Shown here in pieces: positions 1 to 7,197 of a stretch of 13,546 bases of DNA. The DNA comes from Verrucomicrobiota bacterium. Lineage in GTDB: Bacteria; Verrucomicrobiota; Verrucomicrobiia; Opitutales; Intestinicryptomonadaceae. The DNA lies in the NCBI GenBank assembly GCA_003343565.1, contig QALA01000066.1, forward strand, positions 1 through 13,546, read 5' to 3'. The notes under the pieces were generated by a model. That model was not told the DNA's origin. It saw nothing but the letters and a program-made list of their open reading frames with translations, and searched no databases. The translations under genes and the position numbers were made by a program. Position 1 is the first letter of the stretch. Each line of letters begins with the position of its first letter.

Positions 1-163
<163 letters not shown>

Positions 164-178
164 TATATTTCGCACCGG

Positions 179-197
179 CGCCTTTTTTTAAAAGGCG
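179..197 (+). other. Hairpin in the 23S-5S spacer
   Basis: CGCCTTTT (179-186) and AAAAGGCG (190-197) form a perfect 8-bp stem with a TTT loop, shortly after the end of 23S. It probably belongs to the precursor-rRNA processing region. It is not a convincing terminator because 5S follows. The remaining spacer, to about 311, shows no tRNA and nothing else I can name. Confidence 0.45.
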
Positions 198-311
198 GGC
201 TGGGAAGAAGGTTTTAAATAAAAGTCTAAGCAAAGCTCTTGGAGCTCCGACTACAATCAAGCCTGAAAAATTTACCGGACGGGAGATAGAGCAGGCAACG
301 AGAGGTAAAAG

Positions 312-431
312 ACTCTGGTGATCATAGGCGAGAGGAAACACACGTATCCATCTCGAACACGCTCGTTAAGCTCTCGGCCGCCGATGGTAGTACGGCCCCG
401 CTGCCGTGCGAGAGTAGGTCGTTGCCAGTAT
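312..431 (+). rRNA. 5S ribosomal RNA
   Basis: About 120 bases with the 5S signature order: CTGGTGATCATAGGCGAG at the start, the loop region AGGAAACACACGTATCCAT, CGAACACG, GTTAAGCTCT, GCCGATGGTAGTAC, and GCGAGAGTAGGTCGTTGCCAG at the end. The 5' CTGG and the 3' CCAG pair to form helix I. It lies 150 bases after 23S and directly before a strong terminator, so it is the last gene of this operon. Ends may be off by a few bases. Confidence 0.95.
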
Positions 432-434
432 AGT

Positions 435-477
435 GGGGCGCAGATTGATTTATATCAGTCTGCGCCCCTTCCTTTTT
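435..477 (+). terminator. Rho-independent terminator of the rRNA operon
   Basis: GGGGCGCAGA (435-444) pairs with TCTGCGCCCC (459-468). The stem continues inward through a T-G pair and TGAT/ATCA to a TTAT loop, and is followed by TTCCTTTTT (469-477). This is a 15-bp GC-rich stem plus a U-rich tail immediately after 5S. Confidence 0.9.
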
Positions 478-1737
478 GTGTTCTCCCAACCCGTATGCTA
501 ATCCTCGCGACAAGAGATAGTATCGTATCGCAAAGCTTAGGGGATAAAATCAAACGCTTTAGGTAAGCGTCCTAATGCCGGAGGTTTTCCCAACGGGCAG
601 GCAAAATGCCTTCGGGAAACTTGCAAACTTTCGATAGCCGCATATCCCACGCCACAAATCCCGTATGTGATGTTTAAAAATGGAATTTGAAAGTAATAAT
701 AATGCCAGCGCCGGAAATGACGGGCTATTTAACCCCTTGTGAAATAGCCGTCTTGCAACATCAGACTGGCGCGGAATATAAAGATGTCTCGCGTAAGCCG
801 GCAATTGCGCCCGCGCAAAAAAAGGCCAAACTGACGCCTGGCAAATGTTTCATCTATGCAGAACCAAAACTTCCCTATGAGACCGCCTACGGTGTCCGAA
901 AAGTTTCGCGACGACAAGGGCGGACCCTCCAAGACCGGTGCGAATCTGCTCGCTGTGCTGGAGGACTCGAAGCGGCGCCTGCTTTGGCGGCCACTAGCTG
1001 AATAAAAGATGATGATGCAACTTCTTTTCAAAACCCTTGTAAGTTCGTTGCAGGGGCCCTTTTTTTCAACCCGGCGGCGTGATCGCGGGCTGGACGCAGA
1101 AGCGCGGAGCAGGGCGAAAATCTTTCCAAAACTTACTTCATTTTTTGGGGTTAGGCACAAAAAGTTTCTAAACTCAAATCCGACCGCCAACTCCCCCAAG
1201 GCCTTTAAATTTCCGTAATTTTCCATTATTTCCCGGCATTTCCCGGTCCCAGCCTCATCTTTTCGGCAAGCGCATCGGCGAAAAATTTTTACAAAGTCAA
1301 ATCTGAGGCTCCAAGCGGCTCCGACTCCTTTAAAAATCCCGCAGTTTCCGTTTCCAAGTTTGTTTTCAAGCGTAGACATGGGCCTTTCGGGCAGTTTGGG
1401 CAAAATTGTTTGTGTCTTTTGCGTTTCGCGCGCAGTTTTCCCTAAAGTCTCCGGAAGGATTTTTTATCTATTGGCATCGGGTGCGGCAGGGCAGGTGGAG
1501 GCGGGGAAAGGGGCGAACAAGCGTTTCGGCTCTAAGTGACGCGTTATTTTTAACCGATGTTGCGCATTTTACTTGGAGCGGCGCAGGTATATTTTAGTTG
1601 GGATAGGTCGGCAATTTGGCCAGAGTATATGGCTTTCCGATGGGAGGCGGGGCGGCGGTTTCTCCAACTTATTGACGGCGGCAGCGATGAGCGCAATGGC
1701 GGTGATGTAGTTTTAGGGTTTACTGCCAAATACTGCC
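478..1737. other. Gene-free region with a ligA relic
   Basis: I see no convincing gene in these 1.26 kb. The strongest content is the ligA-derived fragment at 897-991. A + frame open from 702 (or TTG 687) to 1001 and a - frame open from 1403 to 729 both cross that fragment out of register with ligA, so neither can be an ordinary ligase fragment. Neither has a recognisable product or a good ribosome binding site. A small hairpin, AGGCA/TGCCT around an AAA loop, sits near 600-612. The DNA is less GC-rich than ligA and has T-rich tracts, which suits decayed or noncoding sequence. Confidence 0.6.
897..991 (+). pseudogene. 95-bp relic of ligA (DNA ligase, helix-hairpin-helix region)
   Basis: Aligning by eye with an offset of 10,450, positions 897-991 match 11347-11441 inside ligA at 88 of 95 bases, with no gaps. 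The seven differences (903, 906, 926, 939, 954, 956, 980) are all transitions. Four are silent in the ligA frame; three change a residue (Leu to Pro, Ala to Val, Pro to Leu). Both edges are abrupt: before 897 and after 991 there is no resemblance to ligA. In the ligA frame the relic lies within a 49-codon frame from ATG 856 to TAA 1003-1005, whose first 14 or so residues are unrelated to ligase. The corresponding LigA residues (about 646-676) lie at the start of the helix-hairpin-helix domain, so the piece could not act as a ligase. I infer a partial duplication that has lost its gene context; direction of copying is inferred from ligA being intact. Confidence 0.87.
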
Positions 1738-1769
1738 AAAAAAAGCGGCCGGAACTCCGACCGCTTTTT
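1738..1769 (-). terminator. Terminator downstream of PEP-CTERM gene 1
   Basis: AAAAAGCGG (1740-1748) pairs with CCGCTTTTT (1761-1769), with further inner pairs CGG/CCG around an AACT loop and one C-A mismatch. Read on the minus strand, it follows the stop codon of the 1786-3363 gene and ends in a run of seven U. The A/T flanks make it potentially bidirectional. Confidence 0.75.
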
Positions 1770-1785
1770 GAATAAATTTAATTCT

Positions 1786-3363
1786 TTATTTCCTGCGTCG
1801 ATAGGCCGCAAATCCCAATGCGATTGCGCCCAGCATTGCCGCGATTTCTGCAGGTTCGGGAACTGCGACGTACTTCACATACAAGCCGTCGTCCAAAACT
1901 TCAAAATACGCCTTGTACATGTCGCCGCTCGATTCAAAATTGTTTGCCGCGAAATCGTCCGAGACTAAAGCCGAGCCTTTGCCGGAATCCCACGATACGA
2001 TTTTTGCGCCGTTGCCGTCGTTAATGTCGAAGCTTCCGGTACCGTCGTCTATGAGCCATGTGAGGTCGCCTTCAAATTGGAATGTGATTTTCGAGCTACC
2101 CTCTCTTGTCAGCGTGCCGCCGTCGATACGGACGAGAGCTTCGTCTCCCGCTTGCGAATAGTAGCCGGAAATGTCCAGCGAATCCATTTGCGTGGCGGAT
2201 TCGAGGCGGAGAGTTATCGTTCCGGATTCGTACTTTATGTTGGTAAAGCGGAAGGACCCGTAGGTGGAACTGCCGGACGCGGAGGCAAACGTGCCGCCTG
2301 AAAGCTCCAAGTCTCCGTGGGAAAATGTGGTCAGATTTTGTCCGGCGGCATCGGAGTAAAACTTCACGGCCAGACCGTCCGTAGTATTGTAGGTATAGTT
2401 GGAGACCCCCTGATTGAAGTTCATCTTTATTGTGCCGCTTATCGCCTTGACCCCGCCGAAGAACAGGAGGTTGTTGCTGGTAAATTCCTGCGAGGCCGTC
2501 CCGTTCATTACGAAAGTCGTCTTTCCGTATTCTGGCGTGTATATCAAGCCACTGGCGTATTCGCGAACGTATCCGGAGGTCGTGCAATCTTGAGTATTGG
2601 CCAGTATTATGTAAGAGGTCTTTGAGTTTGTGACGTTTTTGGTATTTTCGCGCATTGCGCTCGCGGAGCCGGAGAGCCCGCCGACCTGTATATAGGCGTC
2701 ATAAGTGGGATCGACCATCGAATACAATACCGTGTCTATGACTTGGCCTTTTATAATTGTGTCCGGATTTGCCAATCCGTTTTCAAAAGTGTTTTCCTCC
2801 GCGCTTCTGGCGCGTATCAAACCGTTCGAGTTCACGTATAATGTGGAACCGCCGGAAACATTGCCGTCAATGAGAACCCTGTAATTGGCTTGCCCGGTGT
2901 TGTTTCCCCTGCCGAGAGCCAGACTTTTACCTCCAGTGTTAATATTGCCCTTGATGTGCAGGTCAAGCTGGTAGATTTGAAGGTTTCCCGTATTGGTCAA
3001 ATCTCCGTTTATGGTAAACTTGTTATTTCCGAACGACGGCGCCTTTATGAATACCCAGGTCGCTCCGCCGGCTGTGAGATTGTTGATTTCGACTTCGGAA
3101 ACATCGATTACCAAGCCGTCCAACCTGTCGCTGGAGAAGGGATTGTTGATTACTACATTATCCGAGGCGGAAAATCCCTGTCCGGACATGCTGGAGCCGG
3201 AGGAGTCGAGCCACCAGCTCGTCTGGCCTTCGCCGCCGAAGGATTCGGAGAGTTTTATGCTGTAATTGCCCGATGTGGTGTGTTGGGAAGTATCCAGCGT
3301 CCAAGTTTCGGCGAGCGCTGCGGAAACGGACAACAGGAGGGATAAAATGAGTCCTCTTTTCAT
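1786..3363 (-). CDS. PEP-CTERM-tailed secreted surface protein, 525 aa
   Basis: This exported protein is predicted to be anchored or processed at the envelope. Residues 1-18 are a classic signal peptide (MKRG, a leucine/alanine core, then ALA before Glu19). Residues 501-525 form a sorting tail: VPEP, a hydrophobic segment of about 16 residues, then YRRRK. In characterised systems such tails are handled by an exosortase (EpsH family), although none is encoded here. The body is rich in Gly, Ser, Asn and Thr, with short alternating beta-type strands and phrases such as FTINGDLTNTGNL and VLIDGNVSGGSTLYV, as in beta-helical, autotransporter-like surface proteins. I see no enzymatic motif. It is a single-gene unit with its own candidate promoter (3396-3424) and terminator (1738-1769). 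There is no obvious Shine-Dalgarno sequence before the ATG, but the signal peptide fixes the start. Function is unknown; structural or adhesive roles are only possibilities. Confidence 0.9.
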   Translation of the reverse strand: MKRGLILSLLLSVSAALAETWTLDTSQHTTSGNYSIKLSESFGGEGQTSWWLDSSGSSMSGQGFSASDNVVINNPFSSDRLDGLVIDVSEVEINNLTAGGATWVFIKAPSFGNNKFTINGDLTNTGNLQIYQLDLHIKGNINTGGKSLALGRGNNTGQANYRVLIDGNVSGGSTLYVNSNGLIRARSAEENTFENGLANPDTIIKGQVIDTVLYSMVDPTYDAYIQVGGLSGSASAMRENTKNVTNSKTSYIILANTQDCTTSGYVREYASGLIYTPEYGKTTFVMNGTASQEFTSNNLLFFGGVKAISGTIKMNFNQGVSNYTYNTTDGLAVKFYSDAAGQNLTTFSHGDLELSGGTFASASGSSTYGSFRFTNIKYESGTITLRLESATQMDSLDISGYYSQAGDEALVRIDGGTLTREGSSKITFQFEGDLTWLIDDGTGSFDINDGNGAKIVSWDSGKGSALVSDDFAANNFESSGDMYKAYFEVLDDGLYVKYVAVPEPAEIAAMLGAIALGFAAYRRRK

Positions 3364-3372
3364 GATAAAGCC

Positions 3373-3410
3373 GAGTTAATCGTTTGAGTTAAATAATAAT
3401 TTTGAGTTAA
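3373..3410 (-). repeat. Three TTAACTC repeats at the promoter of PEP-CTERM gene 1
   Basis: GAGTTAA on the + strand (TTAACTC on the gene's strand) occurs at 3373-3379, 3386-3392 and 3404-3410. The last two are part of an 11-base repeat, TTTGAGTTAAA. The outermost copy lies in the spacer of the candidate promoter and the other two lie between its -10 element and the start codon, as operator sites often do. The spacings (13 and 18 bases) are not regular helical multiples, so chance in an AT-rich leader remains possible. Confidence 0.4.
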
Positions 3411-3424
3411 AGATTAATTGTCAA
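3396..3424 (-). promoter_or_regulatory. Candidate sigma70-type promoter for PEP-CTERM gene 1
   Basis: On the minus strand a perfect TTGACA (3424-3419) is followed after 17 bases by AATTAT (3401-3396), which matches 4 of 6 bases of the -10 consensus. It lies about 33 bases upstream of the start codon, in an AT-rich stretch. Alternative -10 choices a base or two downstream (ATTATT) are equally possible. Confidence 0.45.
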
Positions 3425-4204
3425 ATATTTATTTCGTATTTATCGGAATATTTTTCGCAGAATAAAAACGCTTTATTTTTGCGGTTTCGCTTTGTCTGCG
3501 GCGCGTCTTGCGGTTTTTTTGCATGGAGCGCATTCTTTGGAATATGCAAGTCTTGCCGTAAATCTTGCGACACCAATTTTGAGCCGACACAGCTCGCGCG
3601 AGTTTCCCGCTGGGGAGGGGTGCTTTTCGACGACTCTTTCCGGCAGATAAGGCGTTTTTTTCTTCGCGCGCGGAAGGCGACGAAAGGCATCGAAAGACGC
3701 CGTTGAAAGACTGCCAAATCCTCCCCAAAGAACCGCCGACCGCCGAAGGCTCCCATTAGGCGTGCGGAATTTTTCGTTGCGGTCCAGTAAGTTATATAAA
3801 TTTACATAATAGGTTGTTTTTTATCGGTCCTACAGCGAGCAACTTGTGCGATTCTTTAGACGGCAGGTTGCGATTCGGGCGTATCGGGAGAACATTTGGG
3901 CGGGTGTGTTGTTTCGTCAATTTATCTCCCGTTTGTGCGGAAATTTTCGCCTTGATGAGCTTGCGCTTGCGGTTAATGGTTGCGGCGCATGACATGCCGT
4001 ATCCGCGTTGCCGCATTTGTATATCGGCGTTGCAATACAATCGGCAATTGCAGATTTTTGCCAATGCAGATCCCGCGGGCGGAGGCCGGAATATTTTTGG
4101 CAATTTGCTTGCTAACAATAAAAAAGCTGTTTGCAAAATATCGCTTTCCCCGCAGCCCGGCGCGGGGCGCGCCCTTGTGAAAAATTTGGCCGCAACAAGT
4201 TTTA
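3425..4204. other. Gene-free stretch between the two PEP-CTERM genes
   Basis: I find no supportable gene in 780 bases. Open frames exist on both strands (for example + from a TTG at 3814 to 4215, and - from 3756 to 3421). They lack ribosome binding sites, use rare starts, and have Arg/Lys- or Cys-rich compositions typical of spurious frames. No repeat family, tRNA or insertion sequence is visible. Confidence 0.55.
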
Positions 4205-4222
4205 AACGCGGATAAAATCCGC
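4205..4222 (-). terminator. Weak terminator candidate after PEP-CTERM gene 2
   Basis: GCGGAT (4208-4213) pairs with ATCCGC (4217-4222) around an AAA loop. Read on the minus strand it lies 7 bases after the stop codon and is followed by GTTTAAAAC, a poor U-tract. It is plausible by position but the stem is short. Confidence 0.4.
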
Positions 4223-4229
4223 CCGCATT

Positions 4230-5657
4230 TTACAAACGTTTGCGCCGGCGAATGAACGAGAATGCCAGCGCGAATCCGCCGAACACCGCGGCAATTGCCG
4301 CAGGTTCCGGAACCGCGAATGTGATTGAGCCGTTCGCAATATCCACAGTGTATGAATAATTGGCTTGAATGTCGAAGCTGTCCCACTCGGTGAAGCTGCT
4401 GTCGCCTATTATGTCGGAAAAATACAGGGTGATTTGATCGTCATTGGCGAACGCGTTTGAGTCTATCACGAACTGGAGCGCGCCGAACTCGCCGTCCGAA
4501 GTGGAAATGGCGGACGCATTGCCGACCTGCCCGAAGGAATATTGGCCGTCAACGCCTATTATTATGTGCGAGTTCGCGTTGAGAACCATGTCGCCGTCGA
4601 ATCCCAATATGGAACCGGCGTCAACCCTTACGGATTTGGCGTTATACAGCCAGCCGCTGCCGACGTGCATGATCGTGCCGTCCGTGACGCGGACATCGCC
4701 GTTGATTACGTCAATATTGGTATAAATGTTGAATTCCATGCCGCCCTTGACGGTGAAGTTTGTGACTTCTGCAGAGCGGGCCAAGACCACGTCTTCCGGG
4801 TCGGAGAAGTCCCCGATTTCGAGAGTGCCCCCCGCGGTGTCGAATGTGACGTTTTCGCCTACGACATATTTCAGCGACCCCGCAAGCCCGCCCTTTGTGA
4901 TGTACACTCCGCTTTTCGAGCCGAAAGTTCCGGAATTGTGGTTTATTGTGAAGTTGTCGTTTTCAAAGGAGTATGAGAATCCGCCGAGATAGAGCGCGCC
5001 TCCGTTGATATTGAAGGTGGTGGAGTACGTATATGCGTGCGTTTCCTGTCTGGTGAATGTGGTCACTCCGTTTGCATAGACTATTGCGCCTTCGTTTATG
5101 TTGAGCGTCGCGCTGGTGTTGCCGTTTACCCCGTAGTAGATTACGAAGTTGTTGATTCTTGACGTGCTGGTTTGGCCGGCCTGGTACGGATTGAAATTCA
5201 TGACGGGATTGCCGTACATGGTTGTGGATTGTCCGAAGCGTATGTTTGTGAGCGAATTGATGGCGCCGTTCATCGTGAATGTCGCCCCGTTGTTGAGGTT
5301 TATAAATTCGCAGGCCCTTATGTCGGTTTCGGATTTGGCGTATTCAACGTAAAAGCGCGCCTCTTGCGCGGTCAGTGCGTTCGTGCCGTACATCGAAAGG
5401 CCGTTTCCGTATTCGCCGCTGCTGGTGTAGTTGAACTTGTTTACCGCCACGTTTATATTGTTAATGTCGTAAAAATTGAAGATATCGACGTTGTCCTGCG
5501 CGGTGATTCCCCCCGCTGGCGGAGTGGGCGATATTGTGCCGCTCGTCAGTCCGCTAAATTTGGAGGTGCCGGTGCCGCTGCCGGTTATCGTGTAGTCGGC
5601 GGCGAAAATTCGGGCGCAAAACAACGCTAAAAACAGTGCGCAAAGTATGTTTCTCAT
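4230..5657 (-). CDS. PEP-CTERM-tailed secreted surface protein, 475 aa
   Basis: This is a second exported protein of the same design as its neighbour. I place the start at ATG 5657 rather than the upstream start at 5750, because residues 1-19 then form a clean signal peptide (MRNILCALFLALFCARIFA, cut before ADY). The upstream extension is charged, aromatic and overlaps the candidate promoter. The C-terminus (449-475) is VPEP, a hydrophobic segment, then RRRKRL. The body is glycine-, serine- and asparagine-rich with repeated strand-turn units (LNINEGAIVYANG, FNINGGALYLGG, FTVKGGMEFNIY), consistent with a right-handed beta-helix or autotransporter-like fold. There is no catalytic motif. The PEP-CTERM tail implies an exosortase elsewhere in the genome. 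It has its own candidate promoter and a weak terminator, and it lies downstream of the esterase operon, from which a terminator separates it. Its specific function is unknown. Confidence 0.9.
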   Translation of the reverse strand: MRNILCALFLALFCARIFAADYTITGSGTGTSKFSGLTSGTISPTPPAGGITAQDNVDIFNFYDINNINVAVNKFNYTSSGEYGNGLSMYGTNALTAQEARFYVEYAKSETDIRACEFINLNNGATFTMNGAINSLTNIRFGQSTTMYGNPVMNFNPYQAGQTSTSRINNFVIYYGVNGNTSATLNINEGAIVYANGVTTFTRQETHAYTYSTTFNINGGALYLGGFSYSFENDNFTINHNSGTFGSKSGVYITKGGLAGSLKYVVGENVTFDTAGGTLEIGDFSDPEDVVLARSAEVTNFTVKGGMEFNIYTNIDVINGDVRVTDGTIMHVGSGWLYNAKSVRVDAGSILGFDGDMVLNANSHIIIGVDGQYSFGQVGNASAISTSDGEFGALQFVIDSNAFANDDQITLYFSDIIGDSSFTEWDSFDIQANYSYTVDIANGSITFAVPEPAAIAAVFGGFALAFSFIRRRKRL

Positions 5658-5691
5658 GGCGGGAGTTCTCAGAATCGTGGGGGAATTGCGC

Positions 5692-5707
5692 GCGGCAATT
5701 ATGCCGC
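5692..5707 (-). other. Leader hairpin of PEP-CTERM gene 2
   Basis: GCGGCA (5692-5697) pairs perfectly with TGCCGC (5702-5707) around a 4-base loop. It falls between the candidate promoter and the start codon, within the untranslated leader. No U-tract follows it on either strand, so it is not a terminator. It may affect mRNA stability or translation, but that is only a guess. Confidence 0.35.
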
Positions 5708-5723
5708 GATAGCAATGAAAGAA

Positions 5724-5750
5724 ATAATATCGTCTATCGTCAAAAGTCAA
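5724..5750 (-). promoter_or_regulatory. Candidate promoter for PEP-CTERM gene 2
   Basis: On the minus strand TTGACT (5750-5745) and TATTAT (5729-5724) are 15 bases apart, about 70 bases before the start codon. The spacer contains a perfect 7-base tandem repeat (GACGATA twice, 5741-5728), which could be an operator half-site pair. The 15-base spacing is at the short end of what is usual. Confidence 0.4.
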
Positions 5751-5789
5751 TCTAAATATAAAAATATAAAGAAAACGGGCATAAAGAGA

Positions 5790-5812
5790 GCGCGCCGGAA
5801 ATTCCGGCGCGC
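5790..5812 (-). terminator. Terminator of the SGNH esterase operon
   Basis: GCGCGCCGGAA (5790-5800) and TTCCGGCGCGC (5802-5812) form an 11-bp perfect stem with a single central base. In practice the inner pairs open to make a loop. Read on the minus strand it follows the stop codon of the 5835-7154 gene by 22 bases and is succeeded by TCTCTTTAT. The stem is very strong but the U-tract is only moderate. Confidence 0.65.
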
Positions 5813-5834
5813 CGTTTAAGAAACCGCAATTTTT

Positions 5835-7154
5835 TTACTTGGCTTGATTTTCCAAGAAAAACACCGCGGATATGTATACGTAGTTATCGTCAAATTTTGA
5901 CGGGTCCAAATCATATTTCGCCTTGTGCTCGTCTGTCAAAATGGAGCGTTTGTCAAATTTTTTGCCGGACGCGCGTATTTTGACGGTGTGGACTTTGTCT
6001 TCAAGGTTGTCGCCCAAGACGATGATGGTTCTGCGGTTCCATGAGCAGTGGCGGTCGAAACACTTTACTTCGGTCGTCTTGCCGTCGAGCGTCAGTTCCA
6101 TGATTCCGCCGTCTGTGCCGAAGCGCACGCAGGCTATGGCGCGGGCTCCCTTGAACTTGAATTCAAACTCCTGTCCCGGAGCCAGCTTTACGAAGCGTCC
6201 CCACGCGCTGTTTCCGAACGGCGCGCGGGCGAATCCCTTTGTCTGCGGCAGCTCGTCTATCATGATGGTGCCGACCTTCTCTATGCAGTCGGCGCGCTTT
6301 GCCGGCGGGACGCTTCTGGGTTTAGAGTTCTCTTTTGAAGCTGCGAAAATCGCCGGCAGGGAACGCTCTATCGCCTCGGTGTAGAGGACGTGTCCGGTGG
6401 CGGCGTCGGGGTGGACTCCGTCCTTTGCAAAGGGAATTTTTCCGTTCTTGTCGACCGCCGCGCGGGTGTTCATGGAGGGGTCGGCCGCCTTGCCCTTGAC
6501 GACGGGCTCCGAACTTTTCATGTCGATTTTTCCCTCGCCGGCGAGTTCGGCCACGCGCTTTCCGAAGTTGATTGAGGGAATGGAATAGTAGTCGGCAAGC
6601 TCCTCCATCACGGAGGCTGCGCGGGTCATTTTCCCCGTGTTGATAATCTGCTTTTCCATGCCGTTTGTCAGCGTGTACACGAAGCAGATGTCGGTATTTT
6701 TGTCCTGCGCCCATATTTGGCGGATTATGCCCTCGATGTTTTTGCGAATTTCCACGGGGGCCCTTCCGCCGTCGTTGACTGCGAATTCTATGAACACGAG
6801 GTCCGGGTTGCCCTCCAACACGTCCTTTTTCAGCCGGCAGACGCCGAAGTCGGAGCCCGTTCCGCCGATTGCCGCATGTATTTCGTCAATCTGCGCCTTC
6901 GGAAAGAGCTTTCTGAACAGTTGCAGGCTCTGCGGGCGCCAGCCGTGCTGGGCGGTGATGCTGCCGCCCAAGTAGGCGATTTTCAACCCTTGGTCGCCGC
7001 GCTCGCACTTTTTGAGGAAGTTCGGAATGCCGCCGCGCGGGTGGCATTCTGCCATGTCGCGCGGTTCGTAGGCGTTTTCGTCTCCGTTCTGCGCGAATGC
7101 GCACGGGGCAAATGCGGCCAGCAGGAGCGTCAGATTCAGGAATGTCTTTTTCAT
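5835..7154 (-). CDS. Secreted SGNH/GDSL-type esterase, 439 aa (second gene of tandem pair)
   Basis: Probable carbohydrate or acyl esterase acting outside the cytoplasm. Residues 1-21 are a signal peptide (MKKTFLNLTLLLAAFAPCAFA). The SGNH blocks are in order: block I YLGGSIT with nucleophile Ser65, block II IGGTG (Gly98 region), block III FAVND with Asn127, and block V DGVHP with Asp245 and His248. So all four catalytic elements are present. After a linker near 275-300, residues ~300-439 form a separate strand-rich domain (WGRFVKLAPG, VHTVKIRASG) resembling the beta-sandwich modules attached to polysaccharide esterases. It lies 43 bases after its paralogue at 7198-8523 and is surely co-transcribed with it. 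Only a weak purine stretch (GAAAG) precedes the ATG, so translational coupling is possible. The substrate cannot be read from sequence; deacetylation of polysaccharide is a family-based inference. Confidence 0.9.
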   Translation of the reverse strand: MKKTFLNLTLLLAAFAPCAFAQNGDENAYEPRDMAECHPRGGIPNFLKKCERGDQGLKIAYLGGSITAQHGWRPQSLQLFRKLFPKAQIDEIHAAIGGTGSDFGVCRLKKDVLEGNPDLVFIEFAVNDGGRAPVEIRKNIEGIIRQIWAQDKNTDICFVYTLTNGMEKQIINTGKMTRAASVMEELADYYSIPSINFGKRVAELAGEGKIDMKSSEPVVKGKAADPSMNTRAAVDKNGKIPFAKDGVHPDAATGHVLYTEAIERSLPAIFAASKENSKPRSVPPAKRADCIEKVGTIMIDELPQTKGFARAPFGNSAWGRFVKLAPGQEFEFKFKGARAIACVRFGTDGGIMELTLDGKTTEVKCFDRHCSWNRRTIIVLGDNLEDKVHTVKIRASGKKFDKRSILTDEHKAKYDLDPSKFDDNYVYISAVFFLENQAK

Positions 7155-7197
7155 TGTGCGTGTCTTTCGAAATTATTTGGGTTGGCATTCGCGACGG

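Noticed and set aside
897..991. Diversity-generating retroelement template/variable pair as an explanation of the ligA copy
   Set aside because: Such systems mutate adenines to any base. Here most changes are C-to-T in the relic, and no reverse transcriptase is in the window.
687..1001. + strand open frame of 104 codons (TTG 687 or ATG 702)
   Set aside because: It crosses the ligA relic in a frame different from ligase, has no ribosome binding site and no recognisable product. At most its first half is a remnant of an unknown gene.
1731..1740. TACTGCCAAA repeated twice (ending at 1740) before the terminator, as a possible CRISPR or attachment site
   Set aside because: Only two 10-base copies in direct contact, with no spacers, integrase or cas gene; most likely chance or slippage.
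3814..4215. + strand open frame of 133 codons
   Set aside because: TTG start without a ribosome binding site, composition rich in Cys, Arg and Leu with no motif, and overlapping open frames on the other strand.
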